A stretch of DNA of 64,000 bases from Streptomyces sp. HNM0575 (GTDB taxonomy: Bacteria; Actinomycetota; Actinomycetes; Streptomycetales; Streptomycetaceae), in contig NZ_JAASAG010000001.1 in NCBI RefSeq assembly GCF_012726265.1, forward strand, positions 310,001 through 374,000, read 5' to 3'. Both the position numbers and the translations under genes were made by a program. Shown one piece after another: positions 33,153 through 42,907 of the stretch; positions within the stretch are counted from its first letter, which is position 1, and every line of letters starts with the position of its first letter. A model generated the notes under the pieces. It was given only the letters and a program-made list of their open reading frames with translations. It did no database searches and was not told the DNA's origin.

Positions 33153-34403
33153 TCAGCCCACCAGGCCCTCGGCGGCCTTCTGTATCCAGGCGGCGGTCTT
33201 CTCGGGGGACTCGCCCTTCTGGGAGACCCGCGCCACGCCTTCGTCGATCTTGGCGGCGAGCTCCTCCCACTTGGCGAGCGGCGGCACGGTCTTCGCGGTC
33301 TTGAGCTGCTCCTCGAAGGCGTCCAGCTGCTCGGGCGCGTTCTTCAGCGCGGGCTCGTCCCAGGCGGCCTGGTTGGCGGGCAGCGACTTGGCGATCTCGT
33401 ACCAGTGGGCCTGCTGCCCGGCACCGGTGAGGTACTTCGTGAACTCCTTCGCGGCGGCCTTGTGCCCGCTGTCCTTGAAGGTCACGAGGCTGGCGCCGCC
33501 GACCCAGGAGGTGGACGACTTTCCGGCGGGCAGCGGGGCGGTGGCGTACTTGCCCTTCAGCTGCGGCTGCTGGTCCTGGATGTTCTGCACGATCCAGGGA
33601 CCGGAGATGAACATCGGGGCGTCGCCGGAGCCGAAGTCCTTGACGACGTCGTAGTCGGGCGGCGAGCTCTTGCGGGAGAGTCCGTCGTCGAAGTAGCCCG
33701 CGTACTCCTTCAGCGCCGTCACGGACTCGGGGGAGTCGAGGGCGGGCTTGCCGGACTTGTCGAGCAGTTCGCCGCCCGCGGAGTAGAGGAAGGGCAGCCA
33801 GGTCTGCCAGGCGCCGGTGTTGGCGGGCTGGTTGTACGTGCCCCACTTGGTGCCGGCCTTGTCCTGGTAGGCCTTGGCGAGGTCGCGCTGGTCCTTCCAC
33901 GTGGCCGGTGCGGACTTGACTCCGGCCTTGCCGGCGAGGTCCGTGCGGTAGTAGAGGGCGCGGGTGTCGACGTACCAGGGGACGCCGTAGGCCTTGCCGT
34001 TCTTCACGCCGCCGTTCCAGGCCGCGGGGAAGAAGTCGTCCTTCTTGAACGTCTTGGTGTCCACCGGCTCCAGCGCGTCGAGCTCGATGAACTCGCCCAG
34101 CATCGTGCTGCCCATCTGGGCCATGTCGGGCAGCTCGCCCGCCGCGACGGCCGAGACCAGCTTCTGGTGTACGACGTCCCAGCCGACCGGGGTGACCTTC
34201 ACGGTGATGTTGGGGTGCGACTTGTTGAACTCCTCGCCCAGCTTGGCCAGATGCTTCCCCTCCTCGCCCATGCCCCAGACGGTGAGGGTCTGCTTGTCCT
34301 TGGCCGAGGTCTGCTCGGTGCCGCCGCTGCCGCAGCCGGAGAGCAGCAGCGCGAGGGCGGTCGTTGCCGCGGTGGCGGCGGCGATGCGTGTCATGGGCTG
34401 CAT
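33153..34403 (-). CDS. Extracellular sugar-binding lipoprotein of the ABC importer (416 aa)
   Basis: Solute-binding protein of the MalE/CUT1 class (SBP family 1). Lipoprotein signal MQPMTRIAAATAATTALALL ends in the lipobox LLSGC. Mature protein has TLTVWGMGEEGKHLAKLGEE, PDMAQMGSTMLGEFIELDAL, YGVPWYVDTRALYYRTDL and the typical Trp-rich ligand region (NTGAWQTWLPFLYSAGGELL). AGGAGGAG lies 9 nt before the ATG. First gene of the importer operon, directly under the operator at 34530-34543. The bound oligosaccharide is unknown; neighbours suggest a sulfated galactose- or xylose-containing glycan. Confidence 0.94.
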   Translation of the reverse strand: MQPMTRIAAATAATTALALLLSGCGSGGTEQTSAKDKQTLTVWGMGEEGKHLAKLGEEFNKSHPNITVKVTPVGWDVVHQKLVSAVAAGELPDMAQMGSTMLGEFIELDALEPVDTKTFKKDDFFPAAWNGGVKNGKAYGVPWYVDTRALYYRTDLAGKAGVKSAPATWKDQRDLAKAYQDKAGTKWGTYNQPANTGAWQTWLPFLYSAGGELLDKSGKPALDSPESVTALKEYAGYFDDGLSRKSSPPDYDVVKDFGSGDAPMFISGPWIVQNIQDQQPQLKGKYATAPLPAGKSSTSWVGGASLVTFKDSGHKAAAKEFTKYLTGAGQQAHWYEIAKSLPANQAAWDEPALKNAPEQLDAFEEQLKTAKTVPPLAKWEELAAKIDEGVARVSQKGESPEKTAAWIQKAAEGLVG

Positions 34404-34529
34404 GGAGGGGCTCCTCCTCGTGTGCGGAGCGTCGAACCGGGAGACGCGTGCGCCGGCCGGGGGCCGGCGGCTTCGGTGACCGGGTCCGCGGGAGGACCGG
34501 TCCGTAAGGCAGGTTGTCAGCGCGCAGGC

Positions 34530-34543
34530 TGTAAGCGCATACA
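34530..34543. promoter_or_regulatory. LacI-type operator before the sugar-binding protein gene
   Basis: TGTAAGCGCATACA lies 127 bp before the importer operon and is the exact reverse complement of the GH35 operator. It also lies just downstream of the lacI stop at 34586. Confidence 0.8.
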
Positions 34544-34585
34544 TACTCTGTGAGCGACGGTCCGGGCGTGCAAGAGTCGGGAAGA

Positions 34586-35710
34586 TTACGACTGTGTAAC
34601 GGAAGGACCGCGGGAAGCGCCGCCCGAAGTGCCCCCGGCGGAGCCGCCGTCCGTGCCGCACCCGCAGCTGGCCCGCCGGATCAACGACACCGGCAGCACC
34701 TGCGAGACCGGTTCCCGGGCACGGTCCCCCAGCCTCGCCACCAGCAGTTCCACCGCCGTCTCGCCGATCTTCCGCATCGGCTGCCGTACGGTCGTGAGCG
34801 CCGGCGTCACCAGGCGCCCGAGGGGAATCCCGTCGAAGCCCACCACCGCGAGGTCCTCCGGGACGCGCACCCCGCGGCGGCGCAGCTCCGAGAGCGCGCC
34901 GACCGCCATCTGGTCGTTGGCGAAGGCCACGGCCTCGGGCGTCTCCCCGCCCCGGTCCAGCAGATGCGCCACCGCGCGCTCGCCCTCCGCCTGCGTCAGA
35001 CCGGAGAGCACATCGGGACGCTCGGGGACCGGCAGCCCCGCCTCCAGATGCGCCGCCTGGAAGCCGCGGAAGCGGGCCTCGCCGTCCGGGGAGTCCTCCG
35101 CGCTCCCCGCGAAGGCCAGCCGCACCAGGCCGTGATCGGCGATGAGGTGCCTGGTGAGGGCGAGTTCGCCGTCGAAGTTGGCCACTTCCACGTGATCGAG
35201 ATGGTCGAGGGGTGCGTCCTCGCGCGGGCCCGCGAGCATCACCACCGGCAGCCGCCGCGAGATGACCTCGAGTTCCTCGGTCGGCACCGTGCGGGCGAGC
35301 ACGGCGAAGCCGTCCACGCGCCCGGCGACGTCGGCGACCAGGCTCCGGGGGCCCTCGGCGAGGGACGCCGCGATAAGCAGGGCGTAGCCGTGGCGGCGGG
35401 CCGCGCGCTCCATGCCGCGGATTATCTCGTCGGAGTAGAGCATCAACTCCGCGTCGTCGCCGTAGTCGGAGTCCGGGTCCTCGGCGTCGGGGTCGGCGTA
35501 GTCGGGGAAGCACAGGCCCAGCACGCGGGTGTTGCGGCTGGCCAGGCCCCTTGCGTTGCCGCTGGGCACATAGCCCAGCTCGCGGGCGGCCTCCAGGACC
35601 CTCTCCCGCGTACCGGCGCGCACCGAGTCGGGTGCCCGATAGACTCGCGAGACCGTCGCGATCGAGACGCCTGCTTGTCCGGCGACGTCATACACGGTGG
35701 GAGCATTCAC
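34586..35710 (-). CDS. LacI-family transcriptional regulator of the glycan locus (374 aa)
   Basis: N-terminal helix-turn-helix and hinge: APTVYDVAGQAGVSIATVSR then VYRAPDSVRAGTRERVLEAA and ELGYVPSGNARGLASRNTRV. The sugar-binding core follows (AVAFANDQMAVGALSELRRR, VPEDLAVVGFDGIPLGRLVT, LTTVRQPMRKIGETAVELLV) and ends in a Gly/Ser-rich tail. The central SDYGDDAELMLYSDEI insert is acidic. Start taken as GTG 35710 with GGAG 11 nt upstream; an in-frame start further upstream would cross the operator at 35757. The four matching operators in the locus, including one before its own gene, point to control of the locus and of itself. Confidence 0.93.
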   Translation of the reverse strand: MNAPTVYDVAGQAGVSIATVSRVYRAPDSVRAGTRERVLEAARELGYVPSGNARGLASRNTRVLGLCFPDYADPDAEDPDSDYGDDAELMLYSDEIIRGMERAARRHGYALLIAASLAEGPRSLVADVAGRVDGFAVLARTVPTEELEVISRRLPVVMLAGPREDAPLDHLDHVEVANFDGELALTRHLIADHGLVRLAFAGSAEDSPDGEARFRGFQAAHLEAGLPVPERPDVLSGLTQAEGERAVAHLLDRGGETPEAVAFANDQMAVGALSELRRRGVRVPEDLAVVGFDGIPLGRLVTPALTTVRQPMRKIGETAVELLVARLGDRAREPVSQVLPVSLIRRASCGCGTDGGSAGGTSGGASRGPSVTQS

Positions 35711-35756
35711 GCGACCATGCTCTCCTGCCTTGCTCAGGCCGTGGAGGCCGCTGGAT

Positions 35757-35770
35757 TGAAAGCGCATTCA
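35757..35770. promoter_or_regulatory. LacI-type operator before the regulator gene
   Basis: TGAAAGCGCATTCA, a 14-bp near-palindrome with the same GCGC core as the other three operators, lies 47 bp before the lacI GTG. Autoregulation is inferred. Confidence 0.7.
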
Positions 35771-36295
35771 TCGTACGTCGGGCGCTGAATCGGCGGCAAG
35801 AAGTCCTACGTGCGCTCCATCCCCTTCCGCGCGGGGCCGTGCGCTGCGCGGTCCCCGGCGGCCCGTTCACCGAAGTCACCGACTCAACTCGCCCGCGTTG
35901 GGGCCGTTTTCGGCCACTGCGCGCGGGGCCTCGCACCGCTCTGACCGCGCCCGCGGTGCCGTCCGGGGCTCTTCTTCAGCGCGCGGCCCGGGGAACCGCT
36001 TTCGCTACTTGCGGTAACCCCAGCTCGTGCAGGCCTGTTCAGAGGTGCCGTGGTGTGCGCGAGCCCGGTCGGCGGCCGGTGCCGAATCGGTGCGCCGGGC
36101 CCAAGAGCGGGCGTTCGGCGGAAAGTTGTCTGCGCGAAACCTTGCCGTGCAGGTCCGGTGTCCATAACCTGACTCGCCGGTAACTCTTCCGCACAGTAGG
36201 GCCTCCTTCTGTGCGATCCCCCCTCGCACCACGCACGTGCTTCACATCCCCCACACCACGGTCACCACGCCATTCGCTCTCACAAGGGGACAACC
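35771..36295. other. Intergenic stretch between lacI and the DUF6230 gene
   Basis: Divergent promoter space of 525 bp. Apart from the operator at its left edge I see no gene, repeat or recognisable motif. AAGGGGA at its right end is the ribosome site of the DUF6230 gene. Confidence 0.5.
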
Positions 36296-36906
36296 ATGAA
36301 GGATGCGCACGGCAGAAAGCTGACGGGACGCACGAGTTGGCGGAGATTCGCCGTGCTGTGCGTTCCGGGCGTCGCCGTAACCGCGGCACTGGCGATCGCG
36401 CTGGCGAACGGGGCGCTCGCAGCGTCGTTCGCCGTATCGGGACAGCAGTTCAAGGTGTCGGCGTCCAGCCTCGACGGCGACGGCTTCGCGCAGTACGGCA
36501 GCGTGGACCGCAACGCCAGGGACAAGCTGATCCCCGTCGCGGTCACCGCCATCAAGACGGCGGAGATGCACGACCTGTGCCAGTCGGTCGTCACCGACCT
36601 GCCCGTCATCGGCAGCATCTCGCTCAACCTCACCGCGGGTACGGGCAAGAAGCCGGTACAGGCCGACGACCTGTTCGTCGACGCGACGCAGCTCGGCGGC
36701 AACGCGTCCTTCAACAAGATCGAGATCGGCCGGGACGCCTCCACCCTCGACAAGGGCCCCAAGGGCGGGCGCGGGCTCCAGGACCTCTTCGGGCAGCAGG
36801 CCGACGACGTCCACATAACGAAGCTCCAGCAGACAGCTTGGGCCACCAACGCCGGCAAGTTCAGGCTCAACAACCTGAGCATGAAAGTGAACAAGGGCAC
36901 CAAGGA

Positions 36907-36916
<10 letters not shown>
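36296..36916 (+). CDS. DUF6230 family exported protein (206 aa)
   Basis: Matches the actinobacterial DUF6230 family, sometimes annotated as cholesterol esterase without proof. A basic N-terminus and one hydrophobic segment (FAVLCVPGVAVTAALAIALA) end near ANGALAASFAVSGQQFKVSA. The body has IPVAVTAIKTAEMHDLCQSV, a conserved small repeat of beta strands, and LNNLSMKVNKGTKECF at the end. No catalytic motif is visible. The stop overlaps the start of the DUF6114 gene by 10 bp, and the pair is conserved in streptomycetes. Function unknown; envelope-associated by its signal/anchor. Confidence 0.88.
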
Positions 36917-38356
<1,440 letters not shown>

Positions 38357-38442
38357 CCACGCTCGCGCGGCCCTGAACCCGCCCTGGCCGAGCAGGGATC
38401 CCCCACCCGGGGCCGCCGCGTGGACGTACGGCCGACGTCCGT

Positions 38443-38502
38443 CCTCTGGCCCTCCTCGCCTCGCCGCCGACCGCTCACCGCGGGGGCGTCGAGGGCCAGA
38501 GG
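38443..38502. terminator. Bidirectional terminator between convergent genes
   Basis: CCTCTGGCCCTC (38443-38454) and GAGGGCCAGAGG (38491-38502) are perfect inverted repeats separated by 36 nt. They lie between the plus-strand secreted-protein gene and the minus-strand SRPBCC gene, whose ends converge here. Confidence 0.65.
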
Positions 38503-38523
38503 GTCCCGGGGCGCAGCCGCCGC

Positions 38524-39564
38524 CTACCGGGTCTCCTCGTCCTCTTCCTCTTCGTACTCCCCGTACTCGTCCTCGGACCGTCCTGCGCCGCCGTCCTCGT
38601 CCGCGTACTCTTCCTCGTCTTCGAACTCCCCTTCCTCGTCCTCGCGTCGGGCGCGCCCGCGGCCGCGGTGTGCGCCGCCGCCCTCCTGCCCGCCCTCCTC
38701 GTCCTCTTCTTCCTCTTCCTCCTGGGCGAGCGCGTCCTCGTGGCTGCGTACGAGCTCCCCCTCGCGGATCTCGCCGCGCCAGCCCTCCGGCACCTCCTGT
38801 ACGCCCAGCGTCACGTAACGCTGGAAGTGCTTCAGGTCGAGGCGGAGCCTGCGGCCCTGCGCGCGCCACAGGTTGGCCGTCTTCTCCAGGAACCCGCCGG
38901 GCGTGTACTCGACGACGACCACGACCCGCGTCAGGTCCGGGGCGAGCCGGTGGAAGGAGACCGCGCCGTGCGTCTTCGTCTCGCCCTTGGTCTCCCAGAC
39001 GATGCGCTCGTCGGGCACCTGCTCCAGCACGGTCGCCTGCCAACTGCGCTTGGAGGGGCCCACCTTGAGCGTCCAGTCGGAGGTGACGCCGTCGTCCTCG
39101 TCGTCGTCCGGACGCGACGCCTCGACCACGCCCTTCATGAAGCCGCTGAACTCCTCGAACTCCGTCCAGTGGTCGTACACCCTGCGCAACGGCAGCCCCA
39201 CGTCGAGCACTTCGACGATGTTCGTGACCTTCTTCTCCCCGGCCTTCCCACCGCCCGAGAAGAGCTCCTGGACCTTCCCCAGGGTCTTGTCCTTCACGCC
39301 CTTGGCCACCTGGCCGCCGAGCGCCTTCGCCGGGGACTCGCCCTTCAGCACGTCGCCGACCGAATCGGCGAGTCCGGCCCCGGCCCCGTCCCCTCCCGAC
39401 GCGGCCTTCTTCGCGAACTCACCCGTCTTCTTTCCCGCGGAGCTGACGAGGTTGTTGGCCTTCGCGAGCAGGAACTTGGTCAGCTCCTCGCGGACCCTGT
39501 CGAGCCCGGAGCCGTCCGGCGAACCCGAACTTCCCTTGCCCGCTTCGGTCTTCGTATCCGGCAT
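38524..39564 (-). CDS. SRPBCC-fold (polyketide cyclase/COQ10-like) protein with acidic tail (346 aa)
   Basis: The central part (about 110-260) is an SRPBCC/START-like helix-grip domain: VTNIVEVLDVGLPLRRVYDH, WTEFEEFSGFMKGVVEASRP, RSWQATVLEQVPDERIVWET and AVSFHRLAPDLTRVVVVVEY. The N-terminal ~100 residues are basic and Ala/Gly-rich, and the last ~75 are almost all Glu/Asp. Such proteins are commonly encoded at one end of actinobacterial gas-vesicle (gvp) clusters together with the kind of protein encoded just upstream here, but no gvp structural gene is in this window. Ligand unknown. GGAGG lies before the ATG, 6 bp after the previous stop. Confidence 0.85.
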   Translation of the reverse strand: MPDTKTEAGKGSSGSPDGSGLDRVREELTKFLLAKANNLVSSAGKKTGEFAKKAASGGDGAGAGLADSVGDVLKGESPAKALGGQVAKGVKDKTLGKVQELFSGGGKAGEKKVTNIVEVLDVGLPLRRVYDHWTEFEEFSGFMKGVVEASRPDDDEDDGVTSDWTLKVGPSKRSWQATVLEQVPDERIVWETKGETKTHGAVSFHRLAPDLTRVVVVVEYTPGGFLEKTANLWRAQGRRLRLDLKHFQRYVTLGVQEVPEGWRGEIREGELVRSHEDALAQEEEEEEDEEGGQEGGGAHRGRGRARREDEEGEFEDEEEYADEDGGAGRSEDEYGEYEEEEDEETR

Positions 39565-39570
39565 GGCCTT

Positions 39571-40230
39571 CTACCTCCGGCGAGGGGACGGCTCGGCGGG
39601 CGGTTTGCGAGCGGCGCTTCTCCCGGCCGCCTTCTTCGCGGGCGCCCTTCTCGCGGGTGCCTTCTGCGAGTTCTTCTTCGCGGTCTTCCTCGCGTTCTTG
39701 GCGCTCTTCCCGGCCGTCCTCCCGACGGCCGCCTGCTCCCCGCCGGCACCGGCTGTCCCGCCCGCCTCGCCGCGCCGCGGTCTGCGGGGTCTCGCGGGCC
39801 GTTGCTCCGTACGGGACCGGGCGCGCCCGGATTCCTCCCGGCCTCCCGCCGCCTCCTCCTCACCTTCCTCGTCCTCCGTGCCTTCTTCGGTCTCGTCCTG
39901 CACTGCCGCGTCGAGCAGTTCGTTCAGGGATCTCGTACGGTCGGCGAGCGAGTCGGCGAAGCCGCTGAGCCTGCGGTCCGCCGCCGCCTTGAGCGCCTGG
40001 CGTCCCACGTCCAGCACCTCGCCGCGCAACTGCTCGATCAGCTGGGAGACCTGCGGGGAACTGCCGAGCCTGCCGGCCCCCATGGCGAGCAGTTCCTGCG
40101 GCCCGGTCTTGAGCCTCTTGCTCGCCAGATACGCGGCCAGGGCCATCGCCAGCTTCGTCTTGCGCCGTCTGCCGAGGAGATACCCGGCGGCGACGCTCGC
40201 TGCCAGGGCGGCCTTCGTGCTTTCACTCAT
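39571..40230 (-). CDS. Basic Ala/Lys-rich protein of the type found near gas-vesicle genes (219 aa)
   Basis: Opens with SESTKAALAASVAAGYLLGR then RKTKLAMALAAYLASKRL, a short hydrophobic-amphipathic stretch, followed by a helical region (VSQLIEQLRGEVLDVGRQAL) and an acidic patch. The C-terminus is a long Lys/Arg/Ala tail with AKK/ARK repeats resembling histone H1-like or nucleoid-binding tails. Orthologues beside gvp genes are often labelled DNA primase without evidence. The ATG at 40230 is preferred; a GTG two codons earlier is possible. Nucleic-acid or acidic-partner binding is plausible, for example the Glu-rich tail of the next gene product. Confidence 0.75.
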   Translation of the reverse strand: MSESTKAALAASVAAGYLLGRRRKTKLAMALAAYLASKRLKTGPQELLAMGAGRLGSSPQVSQLIEQLRGEVLDVGRQALKAAADRRLSGFADSLADRTRSLNELLDAAVQDETEEGTEDEEGEEEAAGGREESGRARSRTEQRPARPRRPRRGEAGGTAGAGGEQAAVGRTAGKSAKNARKTAKKNSQKAPARRAPAKKAAGRSAARKPPAEPSPRRR

Positions 40231-40595
40231 GGGCACACATCCCGTCCTGCCCGGTTGCGCTCTGGGCGCCGGGCCCGTGACCTGCGGCGGACGTCATGCC
40301 TACATGAAGACACAGAAGGCCCTACGGGGCCCGCCCGTATGGTCCGTGCGGGTGCCGCGGCAGGGGGCGACCGGGGCGCCGCCGCGGCACCGCCGGTCCC
40401 GGTGCTCCCGCGAAACCGGCCCGTGGTCCGTGCGGCCGTGCAAGGATGTCCCGCGCCGATCCGGCGGCGAGAGACAGGGAGCGACCTCCTGCGCCGCCGA
40501 CGACTTTCCAACGCCGCGACGCCCGCCTCCGGGGACGACCCCGGACACGTGTGTGCCGTCGCAGGCCCGACCAAGGGGAACAGGGGAACGGGGCA
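40231..40595. other. Divergent intergenic stretch before the ABC transporter genes
   Basis: This 365-bp gap holds the promoters of two divergent units. I recognise no motif beyond the G-rich ribosome site (GGGGAACGGGG) before the ATPase gene. Confidence 0.5.
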
Positions 40596-41510
40596 ATGAT
40601 CGAAGTTCAGAATCTGACGAAGCGTTACGGGGAGACCGTCGCGGTCGACGGGCTCTCCTTCCGGGTGGAGCCGGGCCGGGTGACCGGCTTCCTCGGCCCG
40701 AACGGGGCGGGCAAGTCCACGACCATGCGCGCCGTGGTCGGACTCGACGAGCCGACGGCCGGACACGTCCTCATCGACGGCAAGCCGTACCGGGAGCTGA
40801 CCCGGCCCCTTACCAAGGTCGGCGTGCTGCTGGAGGCCAAGGCCCTGCACGGCGGACGTACCGCGTACGGGCACCTGCTGGGCCTGGCCCGCAGCAACCG
40901 CATCCCGGACCGGCGGGTCGGCGAGGTGCTGAAGACCGTGGGGCTCGGCGACACCGCGAAGAAGCGGGCCGGCGGCTTCTCGCTGGGCATGGCGCAGCGC
41001 CTCGGTGTCGCGGCCGCCCTGCTCGGCGACCCTGAGGTGCTGCTGTTCGACGAACCCGTCAACGGCCTCGACCCGGAGGGCATCCTGTGGATCCGCGAGC
41101 TGATGAAGAAGCTCGCCGCGGAGGGCCGTACGGTCTTCGTCTCCAGCCACCTGATGAGCGAAATGGCCCTGACCGCCGAGCACTTGATCGTGATCGGGCA
41201 GGGACGGCTCCTCGCGGACACCTCCGTCGAGGACTTCATCGCCCGTAACTCCCGCTCGTACATCCTGATCCGCACGCCCGAACCGGAGCGCATGCGGGAC
41301 GTGCTCGCCGAGCAGGGCGTGCACACCGACGACGGGCCCGGCGGCGTGCTCGAAGCGGTCGGCACCACATTGGAGACCGTGGGGTCGCTGGCGGCGCAGC
41401 ACCAGGTGACCGTCTACGAGATCAGCCCGCGCACGGCCTCGCTGGAAGAGGCGTTCATGCAGCTCACCGCCGACTCGGTGGACTACCGCGCCACTCAGGA
41501 GGTGCGCTGA
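40596..41510 (+). CDS. ABC transporter ATP-binding protein, drug/antibiotic-export type (304 aa)
   Basis: ATPase with Walker A GPNGAGKST, a degenerate signature (GGFSLGMAQRLGVAAALL) and Walker B VLLFDEPVNGLDPEGILW, followed by the switch His in VFVSSHLMSEM. The C-terminal ~80 residues have the extension seen in bacitracin/nisin-immunity-type ATPases (LEEAFMQLTADSVDYRATQE). The permease gene begins 2 bp after the stop. The pair lies about 730 bp upstream of the lantibiotic precursor genes on the same strand; a LanFE-like self-protection role is possible but not proven by sequence. Confidence 0.92.
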   Translation: MIEVQNLTKRYGETVAVDGLSFRVEPGRVTGFLGPNGAGKSTTMRAVVGLDEPTAGHVLIDGKPYRELTRPLTKVGVLLEAKALHGGRTAYGHLLGLARSNRIPDRRVGEVLKTVGLGDTAKKRAGGFSLGMAQRLGVAAALLGDPEVLLFDEPVNGLDPEGILWIRELMKKLAAEGRTVFVSSHLMSEMALTAEHLIVIGQGRLLADTSVEDFIARNSRSYILIRTPEPERMRDVLAEQGVHTDDGPGGVLEAVGTTLETVGSLAAQHQVTVYEISPRTASLEEAFMQLTADSVDYRATQEVR

Positions 41511-41512
41511 AC

Positions 41513-42286
41513 ATGGCGGACACGACAGCAGCGGTGGCCTTCGAGTGGACCAAGATCCGCACGCTGCGCTCCACCGTGTGGAGCCTGGCCCTCTACTCAG
41601 TCATGAGCATCTCCGTCGCCCTTCTCTTCGGGTACGTCATGAAGGGCGTGTACGCGGACATGATCGCGCCTGCGCGGGCCCGCTTCGACCCCGTCGCGTC
41701 GGGCTTCAGCGGACTGAAGCTCGGCATGATCGCGCTCGTCGTGTTCGGCGTGCTGAGCGTGAGCAGCGAGTACTCGACCGGCACGATCCGCAGTTCGCTG
41801 ACCGCGGTGCCGCGGCGCGGGGTGTTCTACGCCGCGAAGATGCTGACCGGCATCGGCACGGCGGCGGCGCTGTCCGTCGTCGTGGTGACGGCGAGCTTCC
41901 TCGCCACGCAGCTGACCATGGGCGGCGAGGCGGCCGTCTCCCTCACCGACGAGGGAGTGCTGCGCGCGCTGACCGGCGGAGTGCTGTACATGACGCTGAT
42001 CTGCGCGTTCTCCATGGGTCTCGCGAGCGTGCTGCGCAGCTCCGCGCTCACCATGGGCATCCTGGTGCCGCTGTTCTTCATGATCTCGACGATCCTCAAC
42101 TCCATTCCCGGAGTGCAGAAGGCCGCCCAGTTCCTGCCGGACCTGGCCGGCGGGCTCATCCTGCGCAGGGAGCCGCCGGCAGGGGACACGATCCTCACGC
42201 CGTGGACGGGCATGGCGGTGCTCGCCGCATGGGCCGTACTGGCCGTGGGTGCGGGGTATGCGGCGGTGCGCAGCCGGGACGCCTGA
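41513..42286 (+). CDS. ABC-2 type transporter permease (257 aa)
   Basis: Membrane partner of the preceding ATPase. N-terminal AFEWTKIRTLRSTVWSLALY is the usual ABC-2 coupling-helix opening. Six hydrophobic segments follow; VSSEYSTGTIRSSLTAVPRR is the typical cytoplasmic loop of antibiotic-export permeases. Substrate unknown. It may belong to lantibiotic immunity by position. Confidence 0.9.
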   Translation: MADTTAAVAFEWTKIRTLRSTVWSLALYSVMSISVALLFGYVMKGVYADMIAPARARFDPVASGFSGLKLGMIALVVFGVLSVSSEYSTGTIRSSLTAVPRRGVFYAAKMLTGIGTAAALSVVVVTASFLATQLTMGGEAAVSLTDEGVLRALTGGVLYMTLICAFSMGLASVLRSSALTMGILVPLFFMISTILNSIPGVQKAAQFLPDLAGGLILRREPPAGDTILTPWTGMAVLAAWAVLAVGAGYAAVRSRDA

Positions 42287-42334
42287 TGGGGGAGGTCCGA
42301 GGCGGGACGGTGCCTGACGGGGGAGGTCCGAGGC
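42281..42334. repeat. 23-bp direct repeat at the end of the permease gene
   Basis: GCCTGAYGGGGGAGGTCCGA plus GGC occurs at 42281-42303 and 42312-42334 with one difference. The first copy includes the permease stop codon, so the second looks like a short tandem duplication of the gene end. Confidence 0.8.
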
Positions 42335-42613
42335 CGGCGGCGTCTGATTTCCGGCGCCCGGCACCTCATGTCCGCCGATGCCTCAGCGGTGCCCGTGCGC
42401 GGCCGCCGCTGGGGCATCGGCGTGATCACGGTTCCCCGGGGCGGCGAGGGCGCGTGGCCTTCCCGGGCCGCAACTCCCGTACCATTCCGGCACATTGCCC
42501 ATCACGGGAGCAAAGGACCGGATGGGCGGTAAACGAATCCGCAAACGAGGCTGCGGTGAAGACGGAGTGAGCGCTGCGGTCCCGCGGAACGTCTCGCCAT
42601 CCGCGCCGTTCCT

Positions 42614-42631
42614 CCGGAGCGGAATGCTCCG
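42614..42631. repeat. Short perfect hairpin CGGAGC-GGAAT-GCTCCG
   Basis: Six-base inverted repeat with a 5-nt or shorter loop, downstream of the ABC permease and upstream of the lantibiotic genes. It could terminate the ABC operon; no further support is visible. Confidence 0.4.
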
Positions 42632-42655
42632 CTCCATGCTGAAGGCAGGGCTTGA

Positions 42656-42803
42656 ATAACATTCGGAATGATCTGCTCCGGCAATGCGGCGGAAGTGATC
42701 CCGAAGAAAAGCGCCAGGCCGGCGGTGTGTGAACGCCGTGTAAAGCAGGGTGACTTGAGTGATCCGGCGGGCGTTGCACACGCCCTGCATAACATTCGGA
42801 ATG
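42656..42803. promoter_or_regulatory. Two identical 15-bp sites (ATAACATTCGGAATG) upstream of the lantibiotic genes
   Basis: The same 15 bases occur at 42656-42670 and 42789-42803, 133 bp apart. Each contains the inverted repeat CATTC-G-GAATG. Exact duplication of an A+T-richer site with an inner palindrome, in front of a biosynthetic operon, suggests binding of a dimeric regulator. No other copy was noticed in the window. Confidence 0.55.
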
Positions 42804-42850
42804 GCCCGCTTCCTCCGCCGTACCGCGACGGTGTCAACTGACGTATGTCA

Positions 42851-42907
42851 TGTGATGTGGCTCACGCGTGATGAATCGTTGTGACCGAACGGTGAAGCCC
42901 ATACTGT
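42851..42907 (+). promoter_or_regulatory. Candidate lantibiotic promoter with overlapping palindromes
   Basis: TTGTGA (42879-42884) and TACTGT (42902-42907) are separated by 17 nt. Just upstream are TGTGA-N6-TCACG (42851-42866), which resembles a Crp site, and the perfect palindrome TCACGCGTGA (42862-42871). Transcription from here would give a leader of roughly 105 nt before lanA1. Confidence 0.4.

Noticed and set aside
42522..42659. 45-codon frame that could be a third small peptide upstream of lanA1
   Set aside because: No Shine-Dalgarno, no leader/core organisation, no Cys/Ser/Thr-rich end, and its stop overlaps the duplicated 15-bp site.
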